From: Allosediminivita pacifica
GTDB lineage: Bacteria; Pseudomonadota; Alphaproteobacteria; Rhodobacterales; Rhodobacteraceae
NCBI RefSeq assembly: GCF_003054175.1
Contig: NZ_QBKN01000011.1
Coordinates: 81,425 to 145,424, forward strand
DNA length: 64,000 bases
Reading direction: 5' to 3'
Positions within the stretch are counted from its first letter, which is position 1, and each line of letters begins with the position of its first letter. A program made the position numbers and the translations under genes. The notes beneath the pieces are model-generated. The model had not been told where the DNA came from, did not search any database, and was given only the letters and a program-made list of their open reading frames with translations. Positions 1-7,760 of the stretch are shown in pieces.

Positions 1-117
1 GAGTGTGCGCTGGACGTGGTGCCCAACGAGGCGCGCGAGGCGCGGGTCGACGTCGCGCTGTCGAACGCATTTGCCTTCGGCGGCTTGAACGCGGTGCTGG
101 CGCTCAAGCGCGTCTGA
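1..117 (+). CDS. beta-ketoacyl-ACP synthase, C-terminal end (partial)
   Basis: Frame 1 is open from the first base and ends in TGA at 115-117. The last residues, [18 protein letters not shown], match the C-terminal signature of FabB/FabF-type condensing enzymes (usually SNSFGFGGTNA), which contributes to the active site of fatty-acid chain elongation. The usual G-T-N is G-L-N here. Only 38 codons are inside the window, so it cannot be decided whether this is a main FabF or a chain-length-factor-like paralogue. About 125 bases without a recognisable gene separate it from ndk. Confidence 0.75.
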   Translation, partial: ECALDVVPNEAREARVDVALSNAFAFGGLNAVLALKRV

Positions 118-243
118 CCGCGCAAGGGGCTTTCCGGGGCCGGCGAGGGCTTTCCAATCGAAACCGTGCGTGGTATCGCCGCGCGCAATCAATAGGCAGT
201 CCGGCGGGCAGGGGCCCACCGGCGAACACGGGAAACGAACCAC

Positions 244-666
244 ATGGCGACCGAACGCACCCTCTCCATCATCAAGCCCGATGCGACGCGCCGCAACCTG
301 ACCGGCAAGATCAACGCGAAATTCGAGGAAGCCGGCCTGCGCATCATCGCGCAGAAGCGCATCCAGCTCACCAAGGCACAGGCGGGCGAGTTCTACGCCG
401 TGCATAAGGAGCGCCCGTTCTACGACGAACTCTGCGAGTTCATGGCGTCGGCGCCGGTTGTCGTTCAGGTGCTCGAAGGTGAAGGCGCCATCGCGAAGAA
501 CCGCGAAGTGATGGGCGCGACCAACCCCGCCGACGCGGCGCCCGGCACCATCCGCGCCGAGTTCGCCGAATCCGTCGGCGAGAACTCGGTCCACGGATCC
601 GACGCCCCCGAGACCGCGGCGGAAGAGATTTCCTTCTACTTCTCCGGCCTCGAGATCGTCGGCTGA
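244..666 (+). CDS. ndk: nucleoside diphosphate kinase
   Basis: This is a 140-residue cytoplasmic enzyme that transfers the gamma-phosphate of ATP to nucleoside diphosphates through a phosphohistidine, balancing (d)NTP pools. The length is the family norm. The N-terminal IIKPDA motif lies at residues 9-14, and the active-site segment NSVHGSD places the phosphorylated His at residue 117. It is a single gene that ends in a strong intrinsic terminator a few bases after its stop. The identification is secure because sequence and length fit Ndk along the whole protein. Confidence 0.98.
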   Translation: MATERTLSIIKPDATRRNLTGKINAKFEEAGLRIIAQKRIQLTKAQAGEFYAVHKERPFYDELCEFMASAPVVVQVLEGEGAIAKNREVMGATNPADAAPGTIRAEFAESVGENSVHGSDAPETAAEEISFYFSGLEIVG

Positions 667-674
667 GAATAAAG

Positions 675-703
675 GGGCCGCCCGATGGGGCGGCCCTTCT
701 TAT
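675..703 (+). terminator. intrinsic terminator of ndk
   Basis: A perfect 9-bp stem (GGGCCGCCC at 675-683 and GGGCGGCCC at 688-696) closes a GATG loop and is followed by TTCTTATTT. The T-rich tract runs directly into the start codon of the next gene at 707, so that gene has no room for a normal ribosome binding site after the hairpin. Confidence 0.85.
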
Positions 704-706
704 TTC

Positions 707-1246
707 ATGGATCCGTGGAAAATACTGAAAGAAGAGACGGTCTTCGAAGCGGCGCCCTACGTGCGCGTCGTGCAACAGGCGGTCGCGCTACCTGACGGCA
801 GGACCGTCGATGACTTCTACCAGGTGCATCTGAACAGCTTCGCGCTGATCGTGCCGGTCCTGGAAGATGGACGCATCCTCGTCATTCGCAGCTACAAACA
901 TGGCGCGGGTAAAGTCGTGCTGAGCTTTCCCGCGGGCTTCGTTGACGAAGGGGAGCAGCCGGATGACGCCGCGCGCCGTGAACTCATGGAAGAAACGGGG
1001 CATCGCTGCGATGAGCTGATCTCACTGGGTCGCTACGTCGACAACGGCAACCAGCGGGGCAGCGAGGGCCATTTCTTCCTGTCGAAGGAATGCCAATGGG
1101 AGCGCGACCCTGATGCGGGCGATCTCGAAGAGATGTCGGTCGAGACCCGGAGTGTCGAGGAACTCGATGCGGCTCTGGATCGGGGCGAGTTCGGTATCGT
1201 GCATTCGGCGGCGGCTTGGGCCTTTGCCCGCCGCCACCTGATCTGA
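707..1246 (+). CDS. Nudix hydrolase (ADP-ribose pyrophosphatase-like)
   Basis: A 179-residue Nudix protein. The Nudix box is complete: G-x5-E-x7-R-E-L-M-E-E-T-G-H, starting with GFVDEGE and ending RRELMEETGH, so the metal-binding glutamates are present. The preceding strand resembles ADP-ribose or nucleoside-diphosphate-sugar pyrophosphatases, but substrate cannot be told from sequence. Its ATG lies 10 bases after the ndk terminator stem with no Shine-Dalgarno sequence, which suggests either a leaderless message or a later start. It is convergent with the DUF4112 gene, with one base between the stops. Confidence 0.9.
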   Translation: MDPWKILKEETVFEAAPYVRVVQQAVALPDGRTVDDFYQVHLNSFALIVPVLEDGRILVIRSYKHGAGKVVLSFPAGFVDEGEQPDDAARRELMEETGHRCDELISLGRYVDNGNQRGSEGHFFLSKECQWERDPDAGDLEEMSVETRSVEELDAALDRGEFGIVHSAAAWAFARRHLI

Positions 1247-1247
1247 G

Positions 1248-1691
1248 CTAGCGCGGGGCCATCGCCGGGCGATCACCCGGCGAGGCGCTGGCGCCGTTGT
1301 GGGCGAAGGGGGCTCTCCCCGGAACATTGTTCCCTCCATCCCGATGACGCGCTTCGACATGGGCTCGAAGCAGAGCCGCGTTGCGAAGGTTGGCCTTGTA
1401 GCCAACGTCAAGCACATCGCCGATCAGCGGCACAAGGCCCACGACCCAGTCGATCCCGAGGTTCATGATCATGCGACCCATCAGGGCTTGCGAAGCCCCG
1501 GTCTTGCGCGCGCCGTCCAGCACCACGAGCGAAGGTGCGAGCGCCAGAGCGTCGCCGACGCCGGGCACCAGGCCGATGATCGCATCCCAGCCCAGCGTGA
1601 TCCTGGTCCCCGGCACGCGAAAGGCATTGTCCATGATGCGGGCGACTTTTTCCGCCCGCTCCACGTGCTCGAAATCGGGATGCAGCGCCAT
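1248..1691 (-). CDS. DUF4112 domain membrane protein
   Basis: A 147-residue protein whose middle part carries the two glycine-rich hydrophobic stretches of DUF4112 (GLVPGVGDALALAP and GLVPLIGDVLDVGYKANLRN). These are likely membrane-inserted hairpins. Residues from about 115 onward are hydrophilic and low in conservation. Its start lies three bases after the stop of the upstream Pmp3-like gene, so the two are probably translated as a coupled pair. No biochemical function is established for the family. Confidence 0.8.
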   Translation of the reverse strand: MALHPDFEHVERAEKVARIMDNAFRVPGTRITLGWDAIIGLVPGVGDALALAPSLVVLDGARKTGASQALMGRMIMNLGIDWVVGLVPLIGDVLDVGYKANLRNAALLRAHVEARHRDGGNNVPGRAPFAHNGASASPGDRPAMAPR

Positions 1692-1694
1692 CGA

Positions 1695-1874
1695 TCAGGC
1701 CGTGCGGCTGTCGGGGCCGACGCGTGCAATGATCCAGATGGCATGCACGATGCCGGGGATGTAGCCCAGAAGCGTCAGCAGGATATTGATCCAGAAATGT
1801 TTGCCGATGCCGACCTGGAAGAAGACGCCCAGCGGCGGCAGGATGATCGCGAGGATGATGCGGATAAGGTCCAC
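1695..1874 (-). CDS. YqaE/Pmp3 family small membrane protein
   Basis: A 59-residue protein with two predicted membrane helices (IILAIILPPLGVFFQVG and the segment around LLTLLGYIPGIVHAIWII), the hallmark of the Pmp3/YqaE family. These proteins affect membrane potential and stress tolerance in yeast and plants, while the bacterial role is unclear. I chose the GTG at 1872-1874 because it has AAGGAG seven bases upstream and gives the family-typical DLIRI start. The ATG 21 bases further upstream lies 5' of that ribosome binding site. It forms an operon with the DUF4112 gene. Confidence 0.88.
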   Translation of the reverse strand: MDLIRIILAIILPPLGVFFQVGIGKHFWINILLTLLGYIPGIVHAIWIIARVGPDSRTA

Positions 1875-2030
1875 GGGGGTTCTCCTTGGTGACATGTGTC
1901 AGTCTTGCCAAAGCAACACGCTGCGCTCTCGCTGGTTCCCTTATCGCAGCAGGCCGATCTCGCGCAGAAAGCGCGCAAGGGGCGGCGGAAAGCCCTGCGG
2001 CAGCGGTTCGGATTCATTGAGAATCGCGTC

Positions 2031-2273
2031 TTAAGCTTCTCTCAGAGCGTCTTTTTCCTTGCCTTTGCAGTCGTTCCAGGGGCGCCCCTGAAGCGCCATA
2101 TGCACGACGTAGTAGCCGATGAAGTGGGGCTTCGTGCCGGTGGCGAGCATCCGTCGGTAAGCCTCGTCGGCCCCGAGGGTGCGCAGCGTCTCGGCGTCGG
2201 GAATGCCGGCGCGCGTGCAGGCGGCCTCGACCGCGGGACCAAGATTGCCGATCGAGGAGACCGGCGTGCTCAT
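2031..2273 (-). CDS. TfoX C-terminal domain protein
   Basis: An 80-residue protein corresponding to the stand-alone C-terminal domain of TfoX/Sxy. It is a helix-hairpin-helix-like fold with the recognisable pattern IGNLGPAVEAACTRAGI, then LRTLGADEAY, then HFIGYYVVHMALQGRPW. TfoX is a competence regulator in Haemophilus and Vibrio, but isolated domains in alphaproteobacteria have no assigned role. The start overlaps the stop of the PEP mutase-like gene by four bases (ATGA). The reading frame stays open for 29 further codons beyond its TAA (see findings). Confidence 0.8.
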   Translation of the reverse strand: MSTPVSSIGNLGPAVEAACTRAGIPDAETLRTLGADEAYRRMLATGTKPHFIGYYVVHMALQGRPWNDCKGKEKDALREA

Positions 2274-3103
2274 TTTCTGTCCTTGGCCCCGGCAGAGAGA
2301 AGCGCGTCGACCCTGTCGCCGGAGATGCCGTGCGAGAGGATGTCGAAATGCCCCTCGCCGAACATCTCGTGCGCGGCGTCGTAGATAAGCCGATGCGTCG
2401 CCCGGGCCAGCGCGGAGCCGAGGGAAAGGCGGGCGACGCCTGCGCTGGCAAAGCCTGAGCGGTCATGTGAGGTGTAGGGCCCCGCGACGAGCGCGTTCAA
2501 AGGCAGGGACGTGGCGCTGCAGATCGTGGCGAGATCCTCGAAATGCGGCGGCAGGGGAATGTAGACGCAGTCGGCGCCGGCTTCTTCGTAGCCCGTGATG
2601 CGCGCGATGGCCTCGTTCAGGTCGTACTGGCCATTCATCACCCCGTCCGCGCGGGCGCAGAGCACGAAATCACGCGGCAGGGCCCGCGCGGCCGCTGCGG
2701 CGGCGCGGATGCGCTCCACGGCGAGATTTCTGGCATAGGGTGTTGCGCCGGGAAGGGCGGTGTCCTCGATGGAGATGCCCGCGAGGCCGACCTCGGCTGC
2801 GAGCCGCACGGTTTCGGCGCAGGTGTCCGGTGCCTCGCCGAAGCCGTTTTCGAAGTCGCCCGAGACAGGGACGGCGACAGCAGAGACGAGGCTCTCGGCG
2901 TGGGCGAGTGCTTCGTCGCGCGTGACAGTGCCCATGTCCGGACGGCCGAGGGTGAATGCGTGGGCTGCGGAGCTGGTGGCGATCGCGCGGGCGCCGAGGG
3001 CTGCAAGCATCCTGGCGCTTCCGATGTCCCAGGCGTTGGCGAGGATGAAAGGATCACCGCGACGGTGCAGGGCGCGAAAGGCGGCGCCGGGATCAGGCTG
3101 CAT
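2270..3103 (-). CDS. isocitrate lyase/PEP mutase family enzyme
   Basis: A 277-residue TIM-barrel enzyme of the isocitrate lyase/phosphoenolpyruvate mutase superfamily, which makes or breaks C-C or P-C bonds next to carboxylates with Mg2+. The metal-binding motif is GDFENGFG at residues 82-89, and SIED at 111-114 is the second acidic motif. The isocitrate lyase cysteine motif KKCGH is absent, so a 2-methylisocitrate lyase, oxaloacetate hydrolase or carboxy-PEP mutase-like role is more likely. The chosen ATG overlaps the stop of the aminotransferase gene by 11 bases, suggesting one transcript. Confidence 0.85.
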   Translation of the reverse strand: MQPDPGAAFRALHRRGDPFILANAWDIGSARMLAALGARAIATSSAAHAFTLGRPDMGTVTRDEALAHAESLVSAVAVPVSGDFENGFGEAPDTCAETVRLAAEVGLAGISIEDTALPGATPYARNLAVERIRAAAAAARALPRDFVLCARADGVMNGQYDLNEAIARITGYEEAGADCVYIPLPPHFEDLATICSATSLPLNALVAGPYTSHDRSGFASAGVARLSLGSALARATHRLIYDAAHEMFGEGHFDILSHGISGDRVDALLSAGAKDRK

Positions 3104-4280
3104 GAGCGAACGTTCCGGCAAAGGCGACGAGCGTCTCGATCGCTGAGACAAGGCGGTCATCTTCGGTGGTGAGCGCAATGCGAATATGGCCGGCGGCCGA
3201 GGTGCCGAAGCTTTCGCCCGGCATCACCGCGATGTGGTGCGCGTCGAGCAGCGCTTCGGCGAAGTCGCGCCCCGACAGACCTGTGCTGCGCACGTCGAGC
3301 ATGAGGTACATGGCTCCCTGCGAGGGAATCACGCCGACCGCGGTCTGTCCTTTGAGCGCCGCGAGCGCGAGATCGCGGCGGCGGCGGAACGGCGTGGCGA
3401 TGCCGGTTTCGAGAAGATCGCCCTCCTGAAGGGCGAAGAGTGCCGCCTGCTGGATGTAGCCGGGGACGCCGTAGGTGGTCACGGTGGCCAGGTCGATGAG
3501 CGCGTCGACCGCGGCCTCGGGAGCGCAGATCCAGCCCACGCGCGAGCCCGTCATGGCGTGGCTTTTGGACATGGAGCCGATGACCATCGTGCGGTCTGCC
3601 ATGCCGGGAAGGGCGCGGGGGCTCCGGTGATCGCCTTCCCAGATCTGCGTATCGTAAACCTCGTCGGAAATGAGCCAGAGATCCCGGTCCTGCGTCACCC
3701 GGGCAATCGCGTCGAGCGTGTCGCCTGGATAGACCGTGCCGGTGGGATTGTTGGGCGTGTTGATGAGCACGCTTTTCGCACCGCTTTCCACTGCGAGACG
3801 GTCGATCTTTGCCGCGTCGGGTAGGAACGCGGCTTCGGCGCTGGTCTCCACGGCGACAGGTGGGCGCGAGGCCGCGCGCATCGTCCCTGGGTATGTGGCG
3901 TAGTAGGGATCGACGTAGAGCGCCGCGTCGCCGGGATCACCCGTGGCCAGATGCGTCGCGAGAAGCCCGGGCTGCCCGCCCGCCGTCACGATGATGTTGT
4001 CGGCTGTGGTTGGCACGCCGGTACGGGCGGCAACGCGTTCGGCAAGCGCTTCTCGCAGCGGGGCGATGCCGGGCACCATGGCATAGCCGGTGGCGCCGTT
4101 CAGCGCGGCGGTGTGCATCGCCACAAGGATTGCCGCGTCGGTGCCGATGTCGTGCTCGCCGATGGTCAGCTCGATCACGTCCTTGCCCTCGGCGACCATC
4201 TGCCGGGCGCGGTAGAAGACCTCCCAGCCGTCCGAGCCGCCCTTGTTCAGCGTGGTGATGCGGTCCGAGAGTTGTGGCAT
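3093..4280 (-). CDS. class I/II pyridoxal-phosphate aminotransferase
   Basis: A 395-residue fold-type I aminotransferase. Visible landmarks are the TPNNPTG motif around residues 175-181, SDEVYD at 205-210, and SMSKSHAMTGSRVGW with the Schiff-base lysine at 239. The sequence resembles aspartate/aromatic aminotransferases, but the amino-acid substrate is not identifiable. Start at 4280 is supported by AAGGA seven bases upstream. It is the first gene of a minus-strand operon with the PEP mutase-like and TfoX-domain genes, and it is divergent from the GTA cluster. Confidence 0.9.
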   Translation of the reverse strand: MPQLSDRITTLNKGGSDGWEVFYRARQMVAEGKDVIELTIGEHDIGTDAAILVAMHTAALNGATGYAMVPGIAPLREALAERVAARTGVPTTADNIIVTAGGQPGLLATHLATGDPGDAALYVDPYYATYPGTMRAASRPPVAVETSAEAAFLPDAAKIDRLAVESGAKSVLINTPNNPTGTVYPGDTLDAIARVTQDRDLWLISDEVYDTQIWEGDHRSPRALPGMADRTMVIGSMSKSHAMTGSRVGWICAPEAAVDALIDLATVTTYGVPGYIQQAALFALQEGDLLETGIATPFRRRRDLALAALKGQTAVGVIPSQGAMYLMLDVRSTGLSGRDFAEALLDAHHIAVMPGESFGTSAAGHIRIALTTEDDRLVSAIETLVAFAGTFAHAA

Positions 4281-4560
4281 GGAGAGGTCCTTCTTTGACA
4301 CCGGAGTGATGCCAGAGCGGTGGACCCCCGGCAAGTGAACACGGGTTTCATCGCCGCATCCTTTCAGGTTTCGGACGCGTAAAGGTAAATGAAGTCAGCC
4401 TGTTACGGACGGTCCCTGATTTGACCGAACGCGCGGTCGGGCGTAGGTTTCCCGACATGCTGGACGAATTGAGGCACGCGGCCATGGCGAGATCCATGGC
4501 CGCGTTTTTCGTTCGCATGTCTGAGCGGGGAAGTCGCACAGGCAAGAAGGGTATCGAGCA
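4281..4560 (+). promoter_or_regulatory. GTA leader and divergent control region
   Basis: These 280 bases separate the divergent aminotransferase gene from the first GTA gene and must hold the GTA promoter, unless it lies inside the aminotransferase gene. No good sigma-70 promoter pair stands out. The strongest element is the terminator-like hairpin at 4477-4509. A good ribosome binding site (GAAGGG) precedes the g1 ATG. In Rhodobacter capsulatus the cluster is switched on in a small subset of cells by GafA and CtrA-linked regulators. No convincing full CtrA box was found here. Confidence 0.5.
4477..4509 (+). terminator. perfect terminator-like hairpin in the GTA leader
   Basis: CGCGGCCATGG (4477-4487) and CCATGGCCGCG (4494-4504) form a perfect 11-bp stem with a CGAGAT loop, immediately followed by TTTTT. 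It points in the GTA direction and lies about 50 bases before g1. Read as DNA it is also a long inverted repeat that could bind a regulator. Confidence 0.7.
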
Positions 4561-4911
4561 ATGGAAAACGACGTACTGATCCTGGTCCGGGACGAGACCG
4601 CACGCCTTGAAGAACAACGCGACGAAATCGCGGAAACGCTGCGGGAACTGAGCCAGGAATTGCGTGATCTACGCGCCCGCGTTCGCGAGGGCGACCTGAA
4701 GGACTCGCAGGAGGCCGGCAAGCTGCTGGGCCACCTGCGCTACTGGCTGAAGGCCGCAAATGAAACGGAGGCTCAACTTGCAGAACAGAGAAGGAAAAGA
4801 GCCGGGATCTCGGGGGCATACGGGCTCGACCTCGACCGGGCGCGGGCTGATATCGGGTGCCGGCTTGATCGGATCCGCCGGTGCTGCGGTGAAGGAGAGC
4901 TTCCTGAGTGA
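4561..4911 (+). CDS. GTA g1, small terminase subunit-like protein
   Basis: A 116-residue protein at the position of RcGTA g1, the small terminase subunit that recruits DNA for headful packaging. Residues about 5-75 are predicted to form long charged helices (ARLEEQRDEIAETLRELSQE and following), consistent with the oligomerising coiled core of TerS. The C-terminal end is cysteine- and arginine-rich and overlaps the large terminase gene in another frame. The role comes from position and helical character, since g1 proteins are poorly conserved. Confidence 0.75.
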   Translation: MENDVLILVRDETARLEEQRDEIAETLRELSQELRDLRARVREGDLKDSQEAGKLLGHLRYWLKAANETEAQLAEQRRKRAGISGAYGLDLDRARADIGCRLDRIRRCCGEGELPE

Positions 4912-6181
4912 ACTGACGGAGGGGGAGCGCCTTGCGCTCCCCTTTCTTTTCGATTTCTGGGCGCACCCGCACCAGTTGCCGCCTGAGGGCGACTGGCGCT
5001 GCTGGGCGATCCTGGGCGGACGTGGGGCGGGCAAGACCCGGGCCGGGGCCGAATGGGTGCGCTCCATGGTCGAAGGGCCGCGGCCCCTCGATGCAGGGCG
5101 CGCGCGGCGGCTGGCGCTGGTGGGCGAGACCATAGACCAGGTGCGCGAGGTGATGGTCTTCGGCGACAGCGGCATCCTCAACTGTTCGCCGCCGGACCGG
5201 CGGCCGAGCTGGAACGCGACGCGCCGTTGTCTTGTCTGGCCCAACGGGGCCGAGGCCATGGCGTTTTCGGCGCATGACCCCGAGGCGCTGCGCGGGCCGC
5301 AGTTCGATGGCGCCTGGGTGGACGAGCTGGCGAAGTGGCGCAACGCGCAGGCGACCTGGGACATGCTGCAATTCGGGCTTCGCCTTGGTGACGATCCGAG
5401 GGTCTGCGCAACCACGACGCCGCGCAACGTGGCAGTCCTGAAACGTTTGCTCGATCTGCCGTCGACGGTTGTGACCCGAGCGCCCACCGAGGCGAACCGG
5501 GCCTACCTTGCGGAGGCTTTCCTGGCCGAGGTGCGTGCGCGCTATGCGGGCTCTCGGTTGGGATTGCAGGAACTGGATGGGGTGCTGCTGGACGAAGCGG
5601 ACGGCGCGCTCTGGTCGCGGGAGATGCTGGATGCCTGTCGGGCGGGGCGGCTGCCGGAGTTCGACCGGATCGTCGTGGCTGTCGACCCGCCGGCCGGTGC
5701 CGGCGCGGGTTCCGATGCCTGCGGGATCGTCGTGGCCGGTGTGGTGCGGTCCGGACCGCCCGAGGAGTGGCGCGCCGTGGTGCTTGAGGACGCGAGCGTG
5801 CAGGGCGCCTCGCCGCTCGGCTGGGCCAAGGCCGCGGCGCAGTCCTACGACCGCTGGAAGGCCGACCGCGTCGTGGCCGAGGTGAATCAGGGTGGCGCCA
5901 TGGTGAAGACGGTGCTGGCGCAGGTGGACCCGATGCTGCCCGTGACGGCGGTGCATGCGAGCCGCAGCAAGGCCGCGCGGGCCGAGCCGGTGGCGGCGCT
6001 CTACGAGCAGGGCCGCGTGGCGCATGTCGCAGGGATGGAGGCGCTCGAGGCACAGATGTGCCTGATGACGCCCGAGGGGTTCGAGGGCGGCGGGAGCCCT
6101 GACCGCGTCGATGCGCTGGTCTGGGCGCTGAGCGAGTTGATGCTTGGTGCAAAGGCTCCGCCGCGGGTCAGAAGCCTTTGA
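4889..6181 (+). CDS. GTA g2, terminase large subunit (TerL)
   Basis: The DNA-packaging motor of the gene transfer agent: an N-terminal ATPase and a C-terminal RuvC/RNase H-like nuclease. Walker A is GGRGAGKT and Walker B is the hydrophobic strand ending WVDE in GAWVDELAKW. The nuclease acidic residues are the Asp in VAVDPP, the Glu in VVAEVNQGG and the Asp residues in DRVDALVW. I use the GTG at 4889, which overlaps g1 by 23 bases. A CTG at 4904 six bases after AAGGAG and an ATG at 4760 are alternatives. Because GTA terminase packages random host DNA, no cos or pac site is expected. Confidence 0.93.
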   Translation: MKESFLSELTEGERLALPFLFDFWAHPHQLPPEGDWRCWAILGGRGAGKTRAGAEWVRSMVEGPRPLDAGRARRLALVGETIDQVREVMVFGDSGILNCSPPDRRPSWNATRRCLVWPNGAEAMAFSAHDPEALRGPQFDGAWVDELAKWRNAQATWDMLQFGLRLGDDPRVCATTTPRNVAVLKRLLDLPSTVVTRAPTEANRAYLAEAFLAEVRARYAGSRLGLQELDGVLLDEADGALWSREMLDACRAGRLPEFDRIVVAVDPPAGAGAGSDACGIVVAGVVRSGPPEEWRAVVLEDASVQGASPLGWAKAAAQSYDRWKADRVVAEVNQGGAMVKTVLAQVDPMLPVTAVHASRSKAARAEPVAALYEQGRVAHVAGMEALEAQMCLMTPEGFEGGGSPDRVDALVWALSELMLGAKAPPRVRSL

Positions 6182-6317
6182 TTCCCAATGGTGTTGCGCT
6201 GAGGCGCGGCACCGTTCGGTGGCGTCGAGGGCCGTTAAATCCTTCGGTCTAGGTTTCTTTCCAAGCCGCGGGGCACACAAGGCCCCGCCGACGGAAATCG
6301 GAAAGGAGCGCGGCGCG

Positions 6318-7517
6318 ATGGTATTGCAGTTTCTCGCAGGTCGGGGCCGGTCGGAACCCCAGGCGGCACCGGCCGCAAAAGCCTCGGCCACCGGACCGCT
6401 GGTGGCGCATGTGACCTCGGGGCGGATCGCCTGGTCGCCGCGCGACACGGCTTCGCTGACCAAGCAGGCCTTCGCGGGCAATCCGGTGGGCTTTCGCGCG
6501 GTCAAGCTGATCGCGGAAGCCGCCGCGGCGCTGCCGCTGATTTTGCAGGATGCCTCGGCGCGCTATGCCGATCATCCGATCCTGCAACTGGTCACGGCCC
6601 CGAATCCGGCACAGGGGCGGGCCGAGCTGCTGGAGGCGCTTTACGGGCAGCTGCTGCTGTCGGGTGACGGCTACGTCGAGGCTGTGACGGGCAGCGGGGC
6701 CGTGCCGCTTGAACTGCATGTGCTGCGGTCCGACCGGATGCGGGTGATCCCTGGCAGCGATGGCTGGCCCGTGGGCTACGAATACGCGGTTGGTGGACGC
6801 AAGCACAGGTTCGACGCGACCGGGCCGGTCTCACCGATCCTGCACGTCCGGAATTTCCACCCCCAGGACGATCATTACGGGCTGAGTCCGCTGCAGTCTG
6901 CGGCTCAGGCAGTGGATGTGCACAACGCCGCAAGTCGTTGGTCCAAGGGGCTTTTGGATAACGCGGCGCGCCCGTCGGGTGCCATCATCTGGAAGGGCCC
7001 GGACGGGCAGAGCAGCCTGGCGCCTGACCAGTATGAACGCCTCGTCGCCGAGATGGAGGCGCATCACCAGGGCGCCCGGAACGCCGGACGGCCGATGTTG
7101 CTTGAAGGCGGTCTGGACTGGAAGCCGATGGGCTTTTCGCCTTCGGACATGGAGTTCCAGAAGACCAAGGAGGCGGCGGCACGAGAGATCGCGGTAGCCT
7201 TCGGCATTCCGCCGATGCTGCTGGGGATCCCCGGCGAGGCGACCTACGCCAACTATCAGGAAGCGCACCGCGCCTTCTATCGCCTGACGGTTCTGCCGCT
7301 CGCCGGCCGTGTGGCGGCGGCGCTGGGACGTTGGCTGGCGCAGTTCGCCGGCGAGGAAGTTTCGCTTGTCCCCGACCCCGACAGGGTGCCGGCGCTCGCC
7401 TCCGAACGCGACGCGCAATGGGCGCGCGTGGCGCAGGCCGATTTCCTGACCACAGCCGAGAAGCGGGATATGCTCGGGCTTCCTCCGCTAGATGAAGGTG
7501 GGGCCTCAAGTGCCTGA
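6318..7517 (+). CDS. GTA g3, HK97-type portal protein
   Basis: A 399-residue portal protein, the dodecameric ring through which DNA enters the capsid and to which the tail is attached. The HK97-portal landmark EIAVAFGIPPMLLGIPGEA, followed by TYANYQEAHRAFYRLTVLPL, is clear near residues 290-330. The start at 6318 follows AAAGGAG with nine bases spacing. Earlier in-frame starts would overlap g2. About 135 bases lie between the g2 stop and this start. The 3' end overlaps the small g3.5 gene. Confidence 0.95.
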   Translation: MVLQFLAGRGRSEPQAAPAAKASATGPLVAHVTSGRIAWSPRDTASLTKQAFAGNPVGFRAVKLIAEAAAALPLILQDASARYADHPILQLVTAPNPAQGRAELLEALYGQLLLSGDGYVEAVTGSGAVPLELHVLRSDRMRVIPGSDGWPVGYEYAVGGRKHRFDATGPVSPILHVRNFHPQDDHYGLSPLQSAAQAVDVHNAASRWSKGLLDNAARPSGAIIWKGPDGQSSLAPDQYERLVAEMEAHHQGARNAGRPMLLEGGLDWKPMGFSPSDMEFQKTKEAAAREIAVAFGIPPMLLGIPGEATYANYQEAHRAFYRLTVLPLAGRVAAALGRWLAQFAGEEVSLVPDPDRVPALASERDAQWARVAQADFLTTAEKRDMLGLPPLDEGGASSA

Positions 7518-7737
7518 TGGACGAGTGAAATACGAGCCATTCGCCTGCGCGCCCGGGATGCGGCTGGAAGCGCATGAGCGGGTCAGCAAGCTTCAGTTCG
7601 AGGCGCTGAACGCCCGGCTGGACCGGCTCGAGATGATCATGGAGCGGCTTGAAAAGCGGCTCTGGCTGACGGTCTACGGCGTGGTCGGGGTGATCCTGGC
7701 CCAGGCCTTTCAAGGGCTGCTGCAGGCTGCGCCCTGA
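7492..7737 (+). CDS. GTA g3.5, small membrane-anchored protein
   Basis: An 81-residue protein between portal and protease, the place of RcGTA g3.5. Residues about 25-55 form an amphipathic or coiled helix rich in Leu, Arg and Glu. A single hydrophobic helix (LWLTVYGVVGVILAQAFQG) at about 57-75 predicts membrane association. Its start overlaps the end of the portal gene by 26 bases. The function is unknown; head assembly or membrane interaction during assembly are possibilities. Confidence 0.75.
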   Translation: MKVGPQVPDGRVKYEPFACAPGMRLEAHERVSKLQFEALNARLDRLEMIMERLEKRLWLTVYGVVGVILAQAFQGLLQAAP

Positions 7738-7760
7738 GTGGCGGGAAAGAAAGGGAACGG

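Noticed and set aside
4389..4424. 11-codon mini-ORF in the GTA leader as an attenuation peptide
   Set aside because: It has an AAAGG before it but no run of regulatory codons, and the hairpin is too far for classical attenuation; evidence is insufficient.
4457..4579. 40-codon open frame spanning the GTA leader hairpin and overlapping g1
   Set aside because: It has no ribosome binding site, its codon use is not biased like neighbours, and its middle just translates the palindrome.
4403..6505. 700-residue open frame on the minus strand across the GTA terminase genes
   Set aside because: It is antisense to clear TerS/TerL coding, is rich in Arg, His and Pro, and has no recognisable domain; it is an effect of high GC content.
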